Part shown: piece by piece, positions 1 through 7,943 of the stretch | Position numbering within the stretch: position 1 is the stretch's first letter | Layout of the letters: each line of letters begins with the position of its first letter | Assembly: GCA_964389805.1 (NCBI GenBank) | Contig: CAYMFU010000086.1 | Span: 1 to 30,796, forward strand | DNA length: 30,796 bases | DNA from: JAGTVG01 sp964389805 | GTDB lineage: Bacteria; Bacteroidota; Bacteroidia; Cytophagales; Cyclobacteriaceae | Reading direction: 5' to 3' | Made by a program: the position numbers and the translations under genes | Notes under the pieces: model-generated | What the model saw: the letters and a program-made list of their open reading frames with translations, nothing else | What the model was told of the DNA's origin: nothing | Databases searched by the model: none

Positions 1-887
1 AAAACGGAGAGGAAAAGGTCGTTAAAAAAACTTACAAAAGCCTGGATGAAATGAAAGAAGATTCTTCCATCGATGTTTTTAAGAAATCAGATGAAAATGG
101 AAATATCACCATGAAACTTGGTGATGAAGGTTCCGGTGTAATGGTTATAAAAAGCGAGGATGGAGAGACTGTTGACATTCAGGTCGATGTATCATCTGAA
201 GATATGGAATGGGTTCAGGCAGGTGAGGAAGATGGACATAAAATAATGACTTCAAAAGATGGAAACGTAATGATATTCAAAGGGGAAGAGGGTGAATCAG
301 GACACTCATTCTCATTTATTACTGATGATGGCGATTCCAACCAGATCACCAAATCCTATAAAGTAAAAGTGATCAAGGATGGAGATCATCCTGACCATAA
401 AATTCATGAATACGAAAATGTTTTTATTATAAAAGATGAAGATGGAAATATATCCATGAGCCAAGATGGGGATGATGATGTATTGGTATGGGTTGATGAG
501 GCAGGACATAAAACCATCAAGAAGTCTTATCATGTTAAAAAGGGAAAAGCTGCTTTCTCGGAAGCAAGCATACAGCCTATTGCCACCAGTGAAGAGGAGT
601 TCCGCGCATTTAACCTGTCAGGTATGCCGGAACTGGTATTAAAATCCATCAATTATTATCCCAATCCTAATCAGGGAGAGTTTACGCTGGCTTTTACGGG
701 ATCTAAAAAACCGGTAATTGTGCGAATACTTGATCTGAAAGGCAATATGAAAATGGAAGAAAATATTGAGGATTTCAGTGGAACCTTCAATCAGGTACTG
801 AACGTGAAACATTTTGATAAGGGCACCTATCTTTTACAGATCTTCCAACAAGATAAAGTTTTAAATAGAAAATTAGTTTTAGAATAA
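1..887 (+). CDS. Secreted acidic protein with C-terminal T9SS sorting domain (5' partial)
   Basis: The gene is open to the left edge of the window; in-frame codons begin at base 3, so an ATG at 51 is internal and not the start. The visible part is rich in Asp, Glu and Gly with recurring short DGN/DGD-type turns and no recognisable enzyme motif. The last ~80 residues begin with NYYPNPNQGEF and contain the VRILDLKG and GTYLLQI strands followed by a basic end (LNRKLVLE). This is the form of a type A C-terminal domain that sends proteins through the Bacteroidota type IX secretion system to the cell surface or medium. The repeated DGN segments could bind calcium or form beta-strand repeats, but that is inference. 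A terminator follows directly. The cargo function is unknown. Confidence 0.85.
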   Translation, partial: NGEEKVVKKTYKSLDEMKEDSSIDVFKKSDENGNITMKLGDEGSGVMVIKSEDGETVDIQVDVSSEDMEWVQAGEEDGHKIMTSKDGNVMIFKGEEGESGHSFSFITDDGDSNQITKSYKVKVIKDGDHPDHKIHEYENVFIIKDEDGNISMSQDGDDDVLVWVDEAGHKTIKKSYHVKKGKAAFSEASIQPIATSEEEFRAFNLSGMPELVLKSINYYPNPNQGEFTLAFTGSKKPVIVRILDLKGNMKMEENIEDFSGTFNQVLNVKHFDKGTYLLQIFQQDKVLNRKLVLE

Positions 888-911
888 GTAGTAAAATTTC
901 TCATAACACAG

Positions 912-955
912 TCCCGCTTTTTGCTGCCGGAAGGTAGTGAAGCGGGATTTTTTAT
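912..955 (+). terminator. Rho-independent terminator after the T9SS cargo gene
   Basis: TCCCGCTT at 912-919 pairs with AAGCGGGA at 940-947 and is followed by six T (948-953). Inside the loop CTGCC (924-928) and GGTAG (933-937) make a second stem, with one G-U pair, closed by a GGAA tetraloop. It lies 25 bases after the stop codon. Confidence 0.9.
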
Positions 956-987
956 TTTCCAGCTGCATGATATATTAAACATTGAAT

Positions 988-995
988 TATATTTG
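988..995 (+). promoter_or_regulatory. -7 promoter box of lysA
   Basis: TATATTTG matches the Bacteroidota -7 consensus TAnnTTTG exactly and ends 17 bases before the lysA ATG. No convincing TTTG -33 box lies at the expected spacing, so the call rests on the -7 box and on the similar box-to-start distance seen at radA, mnmH and the gene at 25169. Confidence 0.5.
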
Positions 996-1012
996 AATCT
1001 TAAAATAATGAA

Positions 1013-2245
1013 ATGAAGCTGGAAAACAATCGATATAACATTCAAGGCATAGATATTGAGGAACTATGCAAGGAATTTGGCACTCCCGTTTATGTGTACG
1101 ATGCGGATAAGATTTCCCATCAGGTAAATACCTTACGAAAAGCTTTCAGGGATGTTGACCTGAAGATCAAATACGCTATGAAAGCGTTGTCGAATGTATC
1201 CGTATTAAAATTGATGAATAAGCTGGGAACCGGTCTGGATGCGGTATCGATACAGGAAGCACATATTGGTCTTCGCGCTGGTTTCGAACCGAGCGATATT
1301 CTCTATTCTCCCAATTCTGTTTCTTTTGACGAAATTCAGGAGGCTGTGGAACTGGGACTAAGGATCAATATAGATAATATATCGATTTTGGAACAGTTCG
1401 GACATCATTATCACAATACTGTTCCTTGCTGTATACGGATAAATCCCCATATTATGGCAGGTGGGCATGCCAATATTTCCACCGGGCATATCGATTCCAA
1501 ATTCGGAATATCAATATTGCAGATGCGGCATTTACAACGGGTAATAAAAACAAATAACATCCATGTTGAAGGACTGCACATGCATACTGGATCCGATATT
1601 CTGGATGCAGAGGTGTTTATCCAAGGGGCGAACATACTTTTTGATGCTGCCCGTGAATTTCAAAACCTCAAATATATTGATTTTGGCAGCGGATTTAAGG
1701 TTGCTTACCGTGAAGGCGATGTTACAACGGACATAAAAGCACTTGGAAAAAGATTGAGTAAATCTTTTAACAATTTTTGCCAGGAATATGGCAAAGAACT
1801 TGAAATCTGGTTTGAGCCTGGAAAATTCCTGGTCAGTGAGGGTGGATTTCTTTTCGCCAAAGCCAATGTAATTAAAACTACGCCTGCAACTGTTTTTGTT
1901 GGAGTGGATTCAGGAATGAACCACCTGATAAGGCCCATGATGTATAATTCCTACCATGATATGCTGAATATCAGTAATCCAAAAGGAACTTTTCGTGTAT
2001 ATTCTGTGGTGGGTTATATCTGCGAAACGGATACCCTTGGTTCAGACAGGAAATTAAATGAAGTGAGGGAAGGTGATATAATAGGTATACGGAATGCCGG
2101 AGCATATGCGTTTACGATGTCCTCCAATTACAATTCCAGGCTACGGCCTGCGGAAGTTTTGGTTATTGATGGCCAGGCAAAATTGATAAGGAACAGGGAG
2201 ACTTTGGATGATATTTTTCGAAATATGATCGAGATCGATATCTGA
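1013..2245 (+). CDS. lysA: Diaminopimelate decarboxylase
   Basis: A PLP enzyme of the alanine-racemase fold (group IV decarboxylases) that turns meso-diaminopimelate into lysine, the last step of lysine synthesis. Visible family marks are YAMKAL with the PLP lysine near residue 57, the HTGSDI histidine loop, FGSGFKV (phosphate-binding glycine loop), EPGKFLVSEGG, CETDTLG (active-site cysteine from the partner subunit) and GAYAFTMSSNYNSRLRP near the end. Length 410 is normal for LysA. The ATG at 1013 is chosen because the ATG five bases upstream runs into a stop after two codons. It has its own promoter box and is not in an operon; the next gene is convergent. Carboxynorspermidine decarboxylase is the nearest alternative family, but the motifs fit LysA better. 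Confidence 0.93.
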   Translation: MKLENNRYNIQGIDIEELCKEFGTPVYVYDADKISHQVNTLRKAFRDVDLKIKYAMKALSNVSVLKLMNKLGTGLDAVSIQEAHIGLRAGFEPSDILYSPNSVSFDEIQEAVELGLRINIDNISILEQFGHHYHNTVPCCIRINPHIMAGGHANISTGHIDSKFGISILQMRHLQRVIKTNNIHVEGLHMHTGSDILDAEVFIQGANILFDAAREFQNLKYIDFGSGFKVAYREGDVTTDIKALGKRLSKSFNNFCQEYGKELEIWFEPGKFLVSEGGFLFAKANVIKTTPATVFVGVDSGMNHLIRPMMYNSYHDMLNISNPKGTFRVYSVVGYICETDTLGSDRKLNEVREGDIIGIRNAGAYAFTMSSNYNSRLRPAEVLVIDGQAKLIRNRETLDDIFRNMIEIDI

Positions 2246-2288
2246 TATTTTAGCTTTCAACCCAATTGATCAAAATGACCTTTTCTCA

Positions 2289-3365
2289 TCAATTAAATCG
2301 TGCATTGAAAAGTGGTAAAAGCCTCAATCCCTTGCGATTTGAGGCCACATAGTTCAAAATTCCTATCTGAACACCGTTTATTTTATTAACATAATTAAAG
2401 GCCCCGATTGATACTCCATTGAGGTTTCCTTTGATATGATTGAAGGCACTGATAGAGAGTCCTTTTAATTCTCCCTCTTCGATCCGGAAATAGGCTGGGG
2501 CGATGGCCATACCGGTTACATCTTCACCACCTACAGCAAGGGCAATATTCAGTCCCTTGACCTCTGGTGCACCTACTCCCAGAATTGCAGCATTGATACC
2601 AGTCAGTGATCCACCAGATCCAACAGCCAGTCCGGCAAGATTTATTCCGGTAACCGACTCTCCAGCCCCAACAGCGAGACCAGCTAGTGATATTCCCGTT
2701 AAGTTTTCTCCGCTACCCACCGCAAGGATACTGGCACTGATTCCTTTCACCTCCTCTCCTGCCCCGACGACAAGGCCGCCTATGTTTAATCCATATACAT
2801 TTTCGCCAGCTCCGACTACCAGTCCTGCCAGGTTAATACCTTCAATAGAATTTCCAGCACCAACCACCAGAACAGAGAAATTTATTCCTCTCACATCATT
2901 ACCAGCACCAACAGCTAGTCCGCCAACATTGAGACCATACAGGTTATCCCCTGCTCCGACAGCCAAACCAGCCAGGTTTACACCAGCTACACTTTTGCCA
3001 GCCCCAACCGCAAGACCAGCTATATTCAGACCGGTAAGTTTTTTTCCTGCTCCTACACCAAAAATCCCTACGGAAAGGCCATTTCTATAGGCAGTACCTG
3101 CTGCCATAGGAACGCCTATTCCAATTCCATTAAAAGTACCTGTATGATCGTCAAAATCCTTATTGAACCATACCGTAAAATTAATTCCATTGATCTTTTC
3201 AATATTTTTGTCTATAAAATTGAAACGGAGTCCATCAAATCTTGTCGAATTGCCAAAACCCAATCCCCAGTTTTTTTTCGGGATACCTACACCTTGTCCA
3301 TATACATTCAGGGAAAGAACAGACAGAATTAGTACCGCAATGCGTTTAAAAAATTTCATGACCAT
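2289..3365 (-). CDS. Exported protein with 16-residue GLAVGAG repeats (LA_2272 surface-repeat type)
   Basis: 358 residues. The N-terminus (MVMKFFKRIAVLILSVLSLNVYGQ) is a signal peptide with cleavage likely after YG; a second ATG two codons in would serve equally well. After a ~70-residue lead-in, residues 96-255 are ten back-to-back units of exactly 16 residues of the type GLNIAGLAVGAGxxVx, each with a G-[LIV]-[NS] start and a VGAG turn. Then come about six shorter units of 14-17 residues ending in GVSIGAFNYV-like copies. From memory the pattern resembles the repeat family first named in Leptospira (LA_2272 surface repeat); this was not searched. The regular alternation of small and hydrophobic residues suggests stacked beta strands, as in a beta-helix or a membrane-inserted sheet. 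Function unknown. It is convergent with lysA. Confidence 0.8.
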   Translation of the reverse strand: MVMKFFKRIAVLILSVLSLNVYGQGVGIPKKNWGLGFGNSTRFDGLRFNFIDKNIEKINGINFTVWFNKDFDDHTGTFNGIGIGVPMAAGTAYRNGLSVGIFGVGAGKKLTGLNIAGLAVGAGKSVAGVNLAGLAVGAGDNLYGLNVGGLAVGAGNDVRGINFSVLVVGAGNSIEGINLAGLVVGAGENVYGLNIGGLVVGAGEEVKGISASILAVGSGENLTGISLAGLAVGAGESVTGINLAGLAVGSGGSLTGINAAILGVGAPEVKGLNIALAVGGEDVTGMAIAPAYFRIEEGELKGLSISAFNHIKGNLNGVSIGAFNYVNKINGVQIGILNYVASNRKGLRLLPLFNARFN

Positions 3366-3469
3366 GCTTTTGTTTATATATCAGACTTAATATTATGGAT
3401 TCGGGTTGCATATAAGTGCAAGTATATTTCATTTTTTGTGTTTTCATGTAATTGCAGGATCATAATGTA

Positions 3470-3477
3470 TAATTTTG
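3470..3477 (+). promoter_or_regulatory. -7 promoter box of mnmH-selD
   Basis: TAATTTTG fits TAnnTTTG. It ends only 7 bases before the TTG at 3485, which would put that codon at about the transcription start, and 22 bases before the in-frame GTG at 3500. This supports the GTG as the real start of mnmH. Confidence 0.45.
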
Positions 3478-3499
3478 CAATCTCTTGGTTTTTAACTTA

Positions 3500-4528
3500 G
3501 TGGAATATATCAAGCCCATATCGTTTATTAATGATTTGCCGGAAGTTCCGATAATAGATGTACGATCTCCAGTAGAATTTGACAAGGGACATATCACAGG
3601 TGCCTTGAATATTCCCTTATTTACAGATGATGAAAGATCCCGGATCGGTTCATTGTATAAGCAGAAGGGGCGTATTCCGGCTATTCAGAAAGGACTCGAA
3701 TTTGTGGGACCTAAAATGAAGGACATGGCCGAAGGGGCTAAATCACTTGCTGTAGGCGAACGCCTGAAAGTATATTGCTGGCGTGGCGGCATGAGAAGTG
3801 AAAAAATGTCATGGTTGTTCGAACTTGTAGGATTGAAGTGTTTTGTACTTAAGGGCGGATTTAAAGCTTACCGGAATCAATTGTTAAAAGATTTTAAGGA
3901 TCTAAAGAACCTTAATGTACTTCAGGGTCCCACTGGTTCGGGAAAGACAGCAGTATTGTCGGTATTATCACAGAAAGGTGAGCAAGTTATTGACCTGGAA
4001 GAATTGGCATGCCATAGGGGCTCCGCCTTTGGTCATATAGGTATGAATGAACAACCTTCTTCCATGCAATTTCAAAATGACCTGCATTCGGAAATTATGA
4101 AACTGGATAAGAATCGTAGAATTTGGATTGAAAGTGAAAGTTTAAGTATTGGGAAGGTCTACCTGCCTGAATCTTTATGGGAAAGCATAAACCATGCACC
4201 GGTTATTGAATTATCAATTCCTAAAAAAGCAAGAATACAAAGACTTGTAAGTGAGTATGGAAATTTTGAATTATCCCAATTGCAACAATCCACACAGAAA
4301 ATAGCCAAAAAGTTTGGTCATAAAAATGTACAGGATGTTATGGGATTCCTGGAAGAAGGTGATTTGAAAAATGCGGCTGCTCTATTATTGGATTATTATG
4401 ACAAATCTTACAATTTCAGCCAGAATAAATATAAAACGCGCGCACCAGTAATTGTTGAAAGTGAATCCGGGGATGCTGAAATAAATGCTGAAAAAATATT
4501 GAACAGCCTGAAGGAAAATAGACGATAA
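3500..4528 (+). CDS. mnmH: tRNA 2-selenouridine synthase (SelU/YbbB)
   Basis: Replaces sulfur by selenium in the 2-thiouridine at the wobble position of tRNAs for Lys, Glu and Gln, using selenophosphate, through a geranylated intermediate. The N-terminal rhodanese domain has PIIDVRSPVEF and the active-site loop VYCWRGGMRS (Cys 93 counted from the GTG). The C-terminal half has a P-loop GPTGSGKTA (about residues 143-151) and the family's EFVGPKM and WIESES segments. The frame can be extended to a TTG at 3485, but that codon sits at the expected transcription start, and family members usually begin close to the (I/V)EYI sequence, so GTG 3500 (342 residues) is preferred. selD follows after 2 bases, which makes a selenophosphate supply-and-use operon. 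Confidence 0.92.
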   Translation: MEYIKPISFINDLPEVPIIDVRSPVEFDKGHITGALNIPLFTDDERSRIGSLYKQKGRIPAIQKGLEFVGPKMKDMAEGAKSLAVGERLKVYCWRGGMRSEKMSWLFELVGLKCFVLKGGFKAYRNQLLKDFKDLKNLNVLQGPTGSGKTAVLSVLSQKGEQVIDLEELACHRGSAFGHIGMNEQPSSMQFQNDLHSEIMKLDKNRRIWIESESLSIGKVYLPESLWESINHAPVIELSIPKKARIQRLVSEYGNFELSQLQQSTQKIAKKFGHKNVQDVMGFLEEGDLKNAAALLLDYYDKSYNFSQNKYKTRAPVIVESESGDAEINAEKILNSLKENRR

Positions 4529-4530
4529 GA

Positions 4531-5559
4531 ATGATGGTTAGACTTACAGAATATTCTCATGGAGCAGGGTGTGGATGTAAAATCGCACCTAAAGTGTTGG
4601 AAGAGATTCTGAAAACTGAGGGAAGATCATCATTGCATCCTGACTTATTGATTGGAAATGAAACACGGGATGATGCTGCTGTTTTCGCGATTGATGATGA
4701 ACGAGCCATAATCAGTACTACCGATTTTTTTATGCCTATTGTGGATGATCCTTTTGATTTTGGGGCTATTGCTTCAGTCAATGCCATAAGTGATATCTAT
4801 GCTATGGGAGGAAAGCCCTTAATGGCCATATCTATCCTGGGTTGGCCGGTTGATGTTTTATCCGCTGATATGGCCAGACAGGTGGTTGATGGCGCACGGG
4901 AGATTTGTGCAAAGGCAGGTATTCCATTAGCTGGAGGCCATAGCATTGATTCAAAGGAACCCATCTTTGGCCTGGCTGTTACAGGTTTGGTCGATAGAAA
5001 TCGAATCAAGACAAACGATTCTGCTACAGCAGGATGTGAACTTTACTTAACAAAACCGCTGGGTATCGGCATTCTTGCGACCGCTCATAAGAATAAAATC
5101 GATAATCCCGGCGATTTCCAAAAAGCGGTGGATCAGATGCTGATCCTGAATGACGTAGGATCGGAATTAAGCCAATTGCCCGGAATTATGGCTATGACAG
5201 ATGTAACAGGGTTCGGCCTGCTTGGACACTTAATCGAAATTTGTGAAGCCAGCCGAGTATCAGCTGAAATTGAATATTCAAAAATCCCGGTTCTGCCTTC
5301 TGTGGAACATTACATCGCTGAAAATTCAATTCCAGGAGGAACCGACCGCAATTTTGCCAGTTACCAGCATAAAGTAAGCCCGATTTCCGATATTCGGAAA
5401 GCGATTTTATGTGATCCCCAGACCTCCGGTGGTTTGCTGATCGTTGTGGATCCTGGGAAAAAGAACCAGTTTTTGGAGATTTTAGAGAAAAGGAACCTTA
5501 ACCTGCAGCCAATTGGCAGAATCGTGAACAAGAAGCAGGAAATAGTGGAAGTGATTTGA
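4531..5559 (+). CDS. selD: Selenide, water dikinase (selenophosphate synthase)
   Basis: Makes selenophosphate from selenide and ATP. The N-terminus RLTEYSHGAGCGCKI carries the catalytic Cys 14 and Lys 17 (equivalent to Cys 17 and Lys 20 of the E. coli enzyme); the active-site residue is Cys, not selenocysteine. Further PurM-fold marks are the Asp-rich DDAAVFAID loop, TTDFFMPIVDDP, AGGHSID, TDVTGFGLLGH and DPQTSGGLL. Length 342 is typical. A second ATG follows immediately, so the start could be one codon later. It is transcribed with mnmH, 2 bases upstream. No selA, selB or tRNA-Sec is in the window, so here the enzyme is tied to tRNA selenation. Confidence 0.95.
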   Translation: MMVRLTEYSHGAGCGCKIAPKVLEEILKTEGRSSLHPDLLIGNETRDDAAVFAIDDERAIISTTDFFMPIVDDPFDFGAIASVNAISDIYAMGGKPLMAISILGWPVDVLSADMARQVVDGAREICAKAGIPLAGGHSIDSKEPIFGLAVTGLVDRNRIKTNDSATAGCELYLTKPLGIGILATAHKNKIDNPGDFQKAVDQMLILNDVGSELSQLPGIMAMTDVTGFGLLGHLIEICEASRVSAEIEYSKIPVLPSVEHYIAENSIPGGTDRNFASYQHKVSPISDIRKAILCDPQTSGGLLIVVDPGKKNQFLEILEKRNLNLQPIGRIVNKKQEIVEVI

Positions 5560-5577
5560 TTGCTTGTTGTGAGCTGT

Positions 5578-5970
5578 TCATTCCCTTCTGTATTCGTGTT
5601 GAAAGCAATCGTAGCACTCGTCACTCAATATCAAAGATTGTTCTGTGACCAAGAATGTTTGTCTCCAATCGTTTCCATAGGTAATAATTTCTTCCTTCTC
5701 GGTTGAAAAAATCGAGTTGTCAAGTTTTAGAACATATCTAAAATCATCCACCAAGTTACCGTCAACAAATTTTTTGTAGCGATTCTTTGAGAACTCTATG
5801 GTGATTTGCTGACCAGTACTCGATGGAGTATCAGTCCTACCCGCAAAGCCTCCTGTAGATTTGACCCAAATCCATGTGCCAAGCAAATTGGAATCAGGTT
5901 CGATTTTCTCGTCACATGAAAGAAGGAGAGTGAGAAATAGAGCAAGGAATATTTTAGATGTTACCTTCAT
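5578..5970 (-). CDS. Small lipocalin-like lipoprotein, function unknown
   Basis: About 130 residues when started at the ATG at 5970, which gives MKVTSKIFLALFLTLLLSC, a clean lipoprotein signal with lipobox LLSC. The same frame runs open 30 codons further upstream, but that stretch has no signal character. The mature part (LLGTWIWVKSTGG, then strand-like segments such as QQITIEFSKNRYKKF and TFLVTEQSLILSD) has the look of small lipocalin-like Bacteroidota lipoproteins, where GTW is the first-strand motif. No enzyme motif is seen. The end carries CYDC, a possible disulfide. It belongs to the AT-rich minus-strand patch between selD and the sulfatase. Confidence 0.75.
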   Translation of the reverse strand: MKVTSKIFLALFLTLLLSCDEKIEPDSNLLGTWIWVKSTGGFAGRTDTPSSTGQQITIEFSKNRYKKFVDGNLVDDFRYVLKLDNSIFSTEKEEIITYGNDWRQTFLVTEQSLILSDECYDCFQHEYRRE

Positions 5971-6043
5971 TTGTTTATTAGACACGAAATTATGCCGTAT
6001 GGTTGGATTAAATTCCAAATAAGACAAGAGCGAGAACACGAAG

Positions 6044-6073
6044 CAACTTTGGTCAGCCAAAGGCTGAACGTTG
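6044..6073. repeat. Imperfect hairpin with CAAC/GTTG ends (attC-like)
   Basis: CAAC (6044-6047), a 3-base bulge, GGTCAGCC (6051-6058), loop AAA, GGCTGAAC (6062-6069) and GTTG (6070-6073) fold into an 11-bp hairpin with one mismatch. The right edge continues as GTTGAGT, matching the integron core GTTRRRY. It is shorter than normal attC sites, and the left edge does not match RYYYAAC. Confidence 0.45.
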
Positions 6074-6173
6074 AGTATAAGAATAGTAACCGGTTGCGGG
6101 CCTCATCCCATTAAAGTTACAAGAAAGTTGAAGCGGGCTAAAACCTCTGAATTTATTATTCCTGTTTTCTGTT

Positions 6174-6923
6174 TTAATTGCTTGCTAGATACATCTGCAC
6201 TATAAGTAATGTATCTGCATATACATGTGCCAATATCAAAATCCAAAGTCTCCTTTTTAATTTGATATAACAGATACCCAAAGCTAATCCCATAAATCCT
6301 GTTTGTACAATTCCCACTGGCCCCCATTCATAATGAACGAGTCCGAAAATAATTGAACTAAGGATAACTGCAATGATTGTAGCTTTTTTCGTCTCTTGTC
6401 CAAGTTCTGAGATTCTGTTTATAAGGAAAGCTCGATAAACAACCTCCTCTCCAAAAGAAGAAACAATATATACACCTCCTAATGTCAAAAGGAGCATTCC
6501 AATATTGTCTTTCAAATAATCATATCCACTCATATTGGCACTTTCAGGGATACCTGTAATATTTGCCATGACAATAGATCCAAAAATGAAACCGGCTACT
6601 GCCAAAATAAAAACTAAAAGAGAAAGCAGAAACATTTTCATACCTTCACTCCAGGTGATAGATTTAAAACCTAGTCCAAAATCTTTCCAGCTTTGACCAC
6701 GAAGTTTAAGACCTATCCAAACAATAATTAACATTAAAATATTTGCTATCAAGACAGGAACTTGTTTTAAAATAGGATCATCTCCAGCCAGAGGTTTGGT
6801 CAAACCAATAAGGACAAAGGCTGCAATAAAAACCAATAATATTTCGCCTATTTTAAATAGTCGATTTGTTTGTAATTGTTTTCCAATTTTCGTGTTTGGT
6901 ACTTTATTCTCTTTATCGATCAT
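6174..6923 (-). CDS. CPBP-family (CAAX/Abi-like) intramembrane metalloprotease
   Basis: A polytopic membrane protein of 249 residues with roughly seven hydrophobic segments. All three motifs of the CPBP family are present: SFGEEVVYR (Glu 159, Glu 160, Arg 164), FGLVHY (Phe 193, His 197) and LAHVYAD (His 233, Asp 237). These are the metal-binding and catalytic positions of the Rce1-type glutamate intramembrane proteases. In bacteria members process or protect against peptides, but the substrate cannot be read from sequence. The gene is visibly richer in A and T than its distant neighbours and sits alone on the minus strand between the lipoprotein and the hydrolase, with about 200 bases of non-coding DNA on its 3' side. 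Confidence 0.88.
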   Translation of the reverse strand: MIDKENKVPNTKIGKQLQTNRLFKIGEILLVFIAAFVLIGLTKPLAGDDPILKQVPVLIANILMLIIVWIGLKLRGQSWKDFGLGFKSITWSEGMKMFLLSLLVFILAVAGFIFGSIVMANITGIPESANMSGYDYLKDNIGMLLLTLGGVYIVSSFGEEVVYRAFLINRISELGQETKKATIIAVILSSIIFGLVHYEWGPVGIVQTGFMGLALGICYIKLKRRLWILILAHVYADTLLIVQMYLASN

Positions 6924-6981
6924 ATCTGTATTCCTTTGATTTGAGTATAATTGTTCCGTATAAATAGCGTTTTAATGGTGT

Positions 6982-7899
6982 TTATTTTGTGTTGTGTGTA
7001 GTTTTTAGTTCGACTAATATTTCTTCTAAATGATTTCTTATTAATGAAAAGTGCCCCTCATCATCAATTATCTTTAGTTTTGAGTTGAAAAGTTGAGATT
7101 TATAGTAATTGCCTCGGGAAACAGGAGCCATTCTATCCATTGAGCCATACCATAAAGTTATCGGGAATTGAATTGTATTTAATTTCATATTCCAGTCTGA
7201 AACATAGAGTTTCCATTCTTGTACAACAGCTTCTATTCCTTGCTTGTAGCTTTCCTTACTTCCTTCAATAAATTCCCAGCCATATTCAGGGTGATTAATC
7301 ATTAATCTCTTGTCTGGTTTTGGAAGGTATTTTTGAAATTGTATAATCCTTTTTTCTGGTTTATTAAATAGGCTTTCAAAATCACTTTGAATAAACTTTC
7401 TGAGTTGTTTATCATTACTCCAGCTCGCTAACCAATGAATTATCTTAACAGGTAACCACATGCCTTTTAACGTTCCTTTGTAATTATAAGGGCTTGCTCC
7501 AGATATAATTGATGCATTCACTATACTTAATGAATCAGTAAGTACACAAGCCAAAACATGAGGGGCGCCACCAGACATACCAAATACTGAGTATTTATTA
7601 AGTCCCAGTGAATCCGCTAATTGTCTTATGTCATTACCCCAATCTAAAAATTGTCTCTTAGCTTGAAATGTCGAAATTCCAATACCTGGCCTATCAGGTG
7701 AAATAATTCTTATGTTGAATTTCTTGGCAGTACTATCCATAAACATTGAAGAGAGTCTACTCTCTTGACCACCATGGAAATAGATCACAGGAAAGCCCAA
7801 AGAATCGCCATATGCAGCATATCCTAAAACTCTTCTGTCAGATAATATTATTGTATTATCAGTATGCATTGAATAGGCTATATTGTTGACAACAATCAA
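6982..7899 (-). CDS. Alpha/beta hydrolase, with an amber codon in the likely signal peptide
   Basis: Alpha/beta-hydrolase fold with oxyanion loop IYFHGG (42-44), the turn SPDRPGIG, nucleophile elbow GMSGG (Ser 109), acid Asp 255 in YGSMD and His 283 in DEGHFS, so the catalytic triad is complete. Substrate unknown. The longest uninterrupted frame starts with a TTG at 7899; an internal ATG lies at 7869. Upstream in the same frame, an ATG at 7935 begins MKNR, then TAG (7921-7923), then IINGLFLLIVVNNIAYS, which reads like an interrupted signal peptide. Translation may restart at the TTG or ATG, giving a shortened or cytoplasmic form, or the gene may be inactive. The gene is flanked by 13-base inverted repeats. 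Confidence 0.75.
   Translation of the reverse strand: MIVVNNIAYSMHTDNTIILSDRRVLGYAAYGDSLGFPVIYFHGGQESRLSSMFMDSTAKKFNIRIISPDRPGIGISTFQAKRQFLDWGNDIRQLADSLGLNKYSVFGMSGGAPHVLACVLTDSLSIVNASIISGASPYNYKGTLKGMWLPVKIIHWLASWSNDKQLRKFIQSDFESLFNKPEKRIIQFQKYLPKPDKRLMINHPEYGWEFIEGSKESYKQGIEAVVQEWKLYVSDWNMKLNTIQFPITLWYGSMDRMAPVSRGNYYKSQLFNSKLKIIDDEGHFSLIRNHLEEILVELKTTHNTK
6991..7003 (+). repeat. 13-base inverted repeat, copy 1
   Basis: GTTGTGTGTAGTT, reverse complement of 7944-7956. It overlaps the last codons of the alpha/beta hydrolase gene. Confidence 0.6.
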
Positions 7900-7943
7900 T
7901 AAAAATAGTCCATTTATTATCTATCTATTTTTCATTTTTGATT

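Noticed and set aside
2264..2294. AATTGAT...ATCAATT as a terminator between lysA and the repeat gene
   Set aside because: Only 7 AT-rich pairs with a 17-base loop and no T run.
2503..3090. A 195-codon plus-strand frame rich in Pro, Thr and Ala opposite the repeat protein
   Set aside because: It is the antisense image of the GLAVGAG repeats. It has no start context or family likeness, and the minus-strand gene has a signal peptide and a regular repeat.
4531..5559. A selenocysteine codon in selD
   Set aside because: The active-site position is a plain Cys codon, and the frame has no internal TGA.
5971..6060. A 30-codon upstream extension of the small lipoprotein
   Set aside because: The ATG at 5970 gives a proper lipoprotein signal; the extension would bury it.
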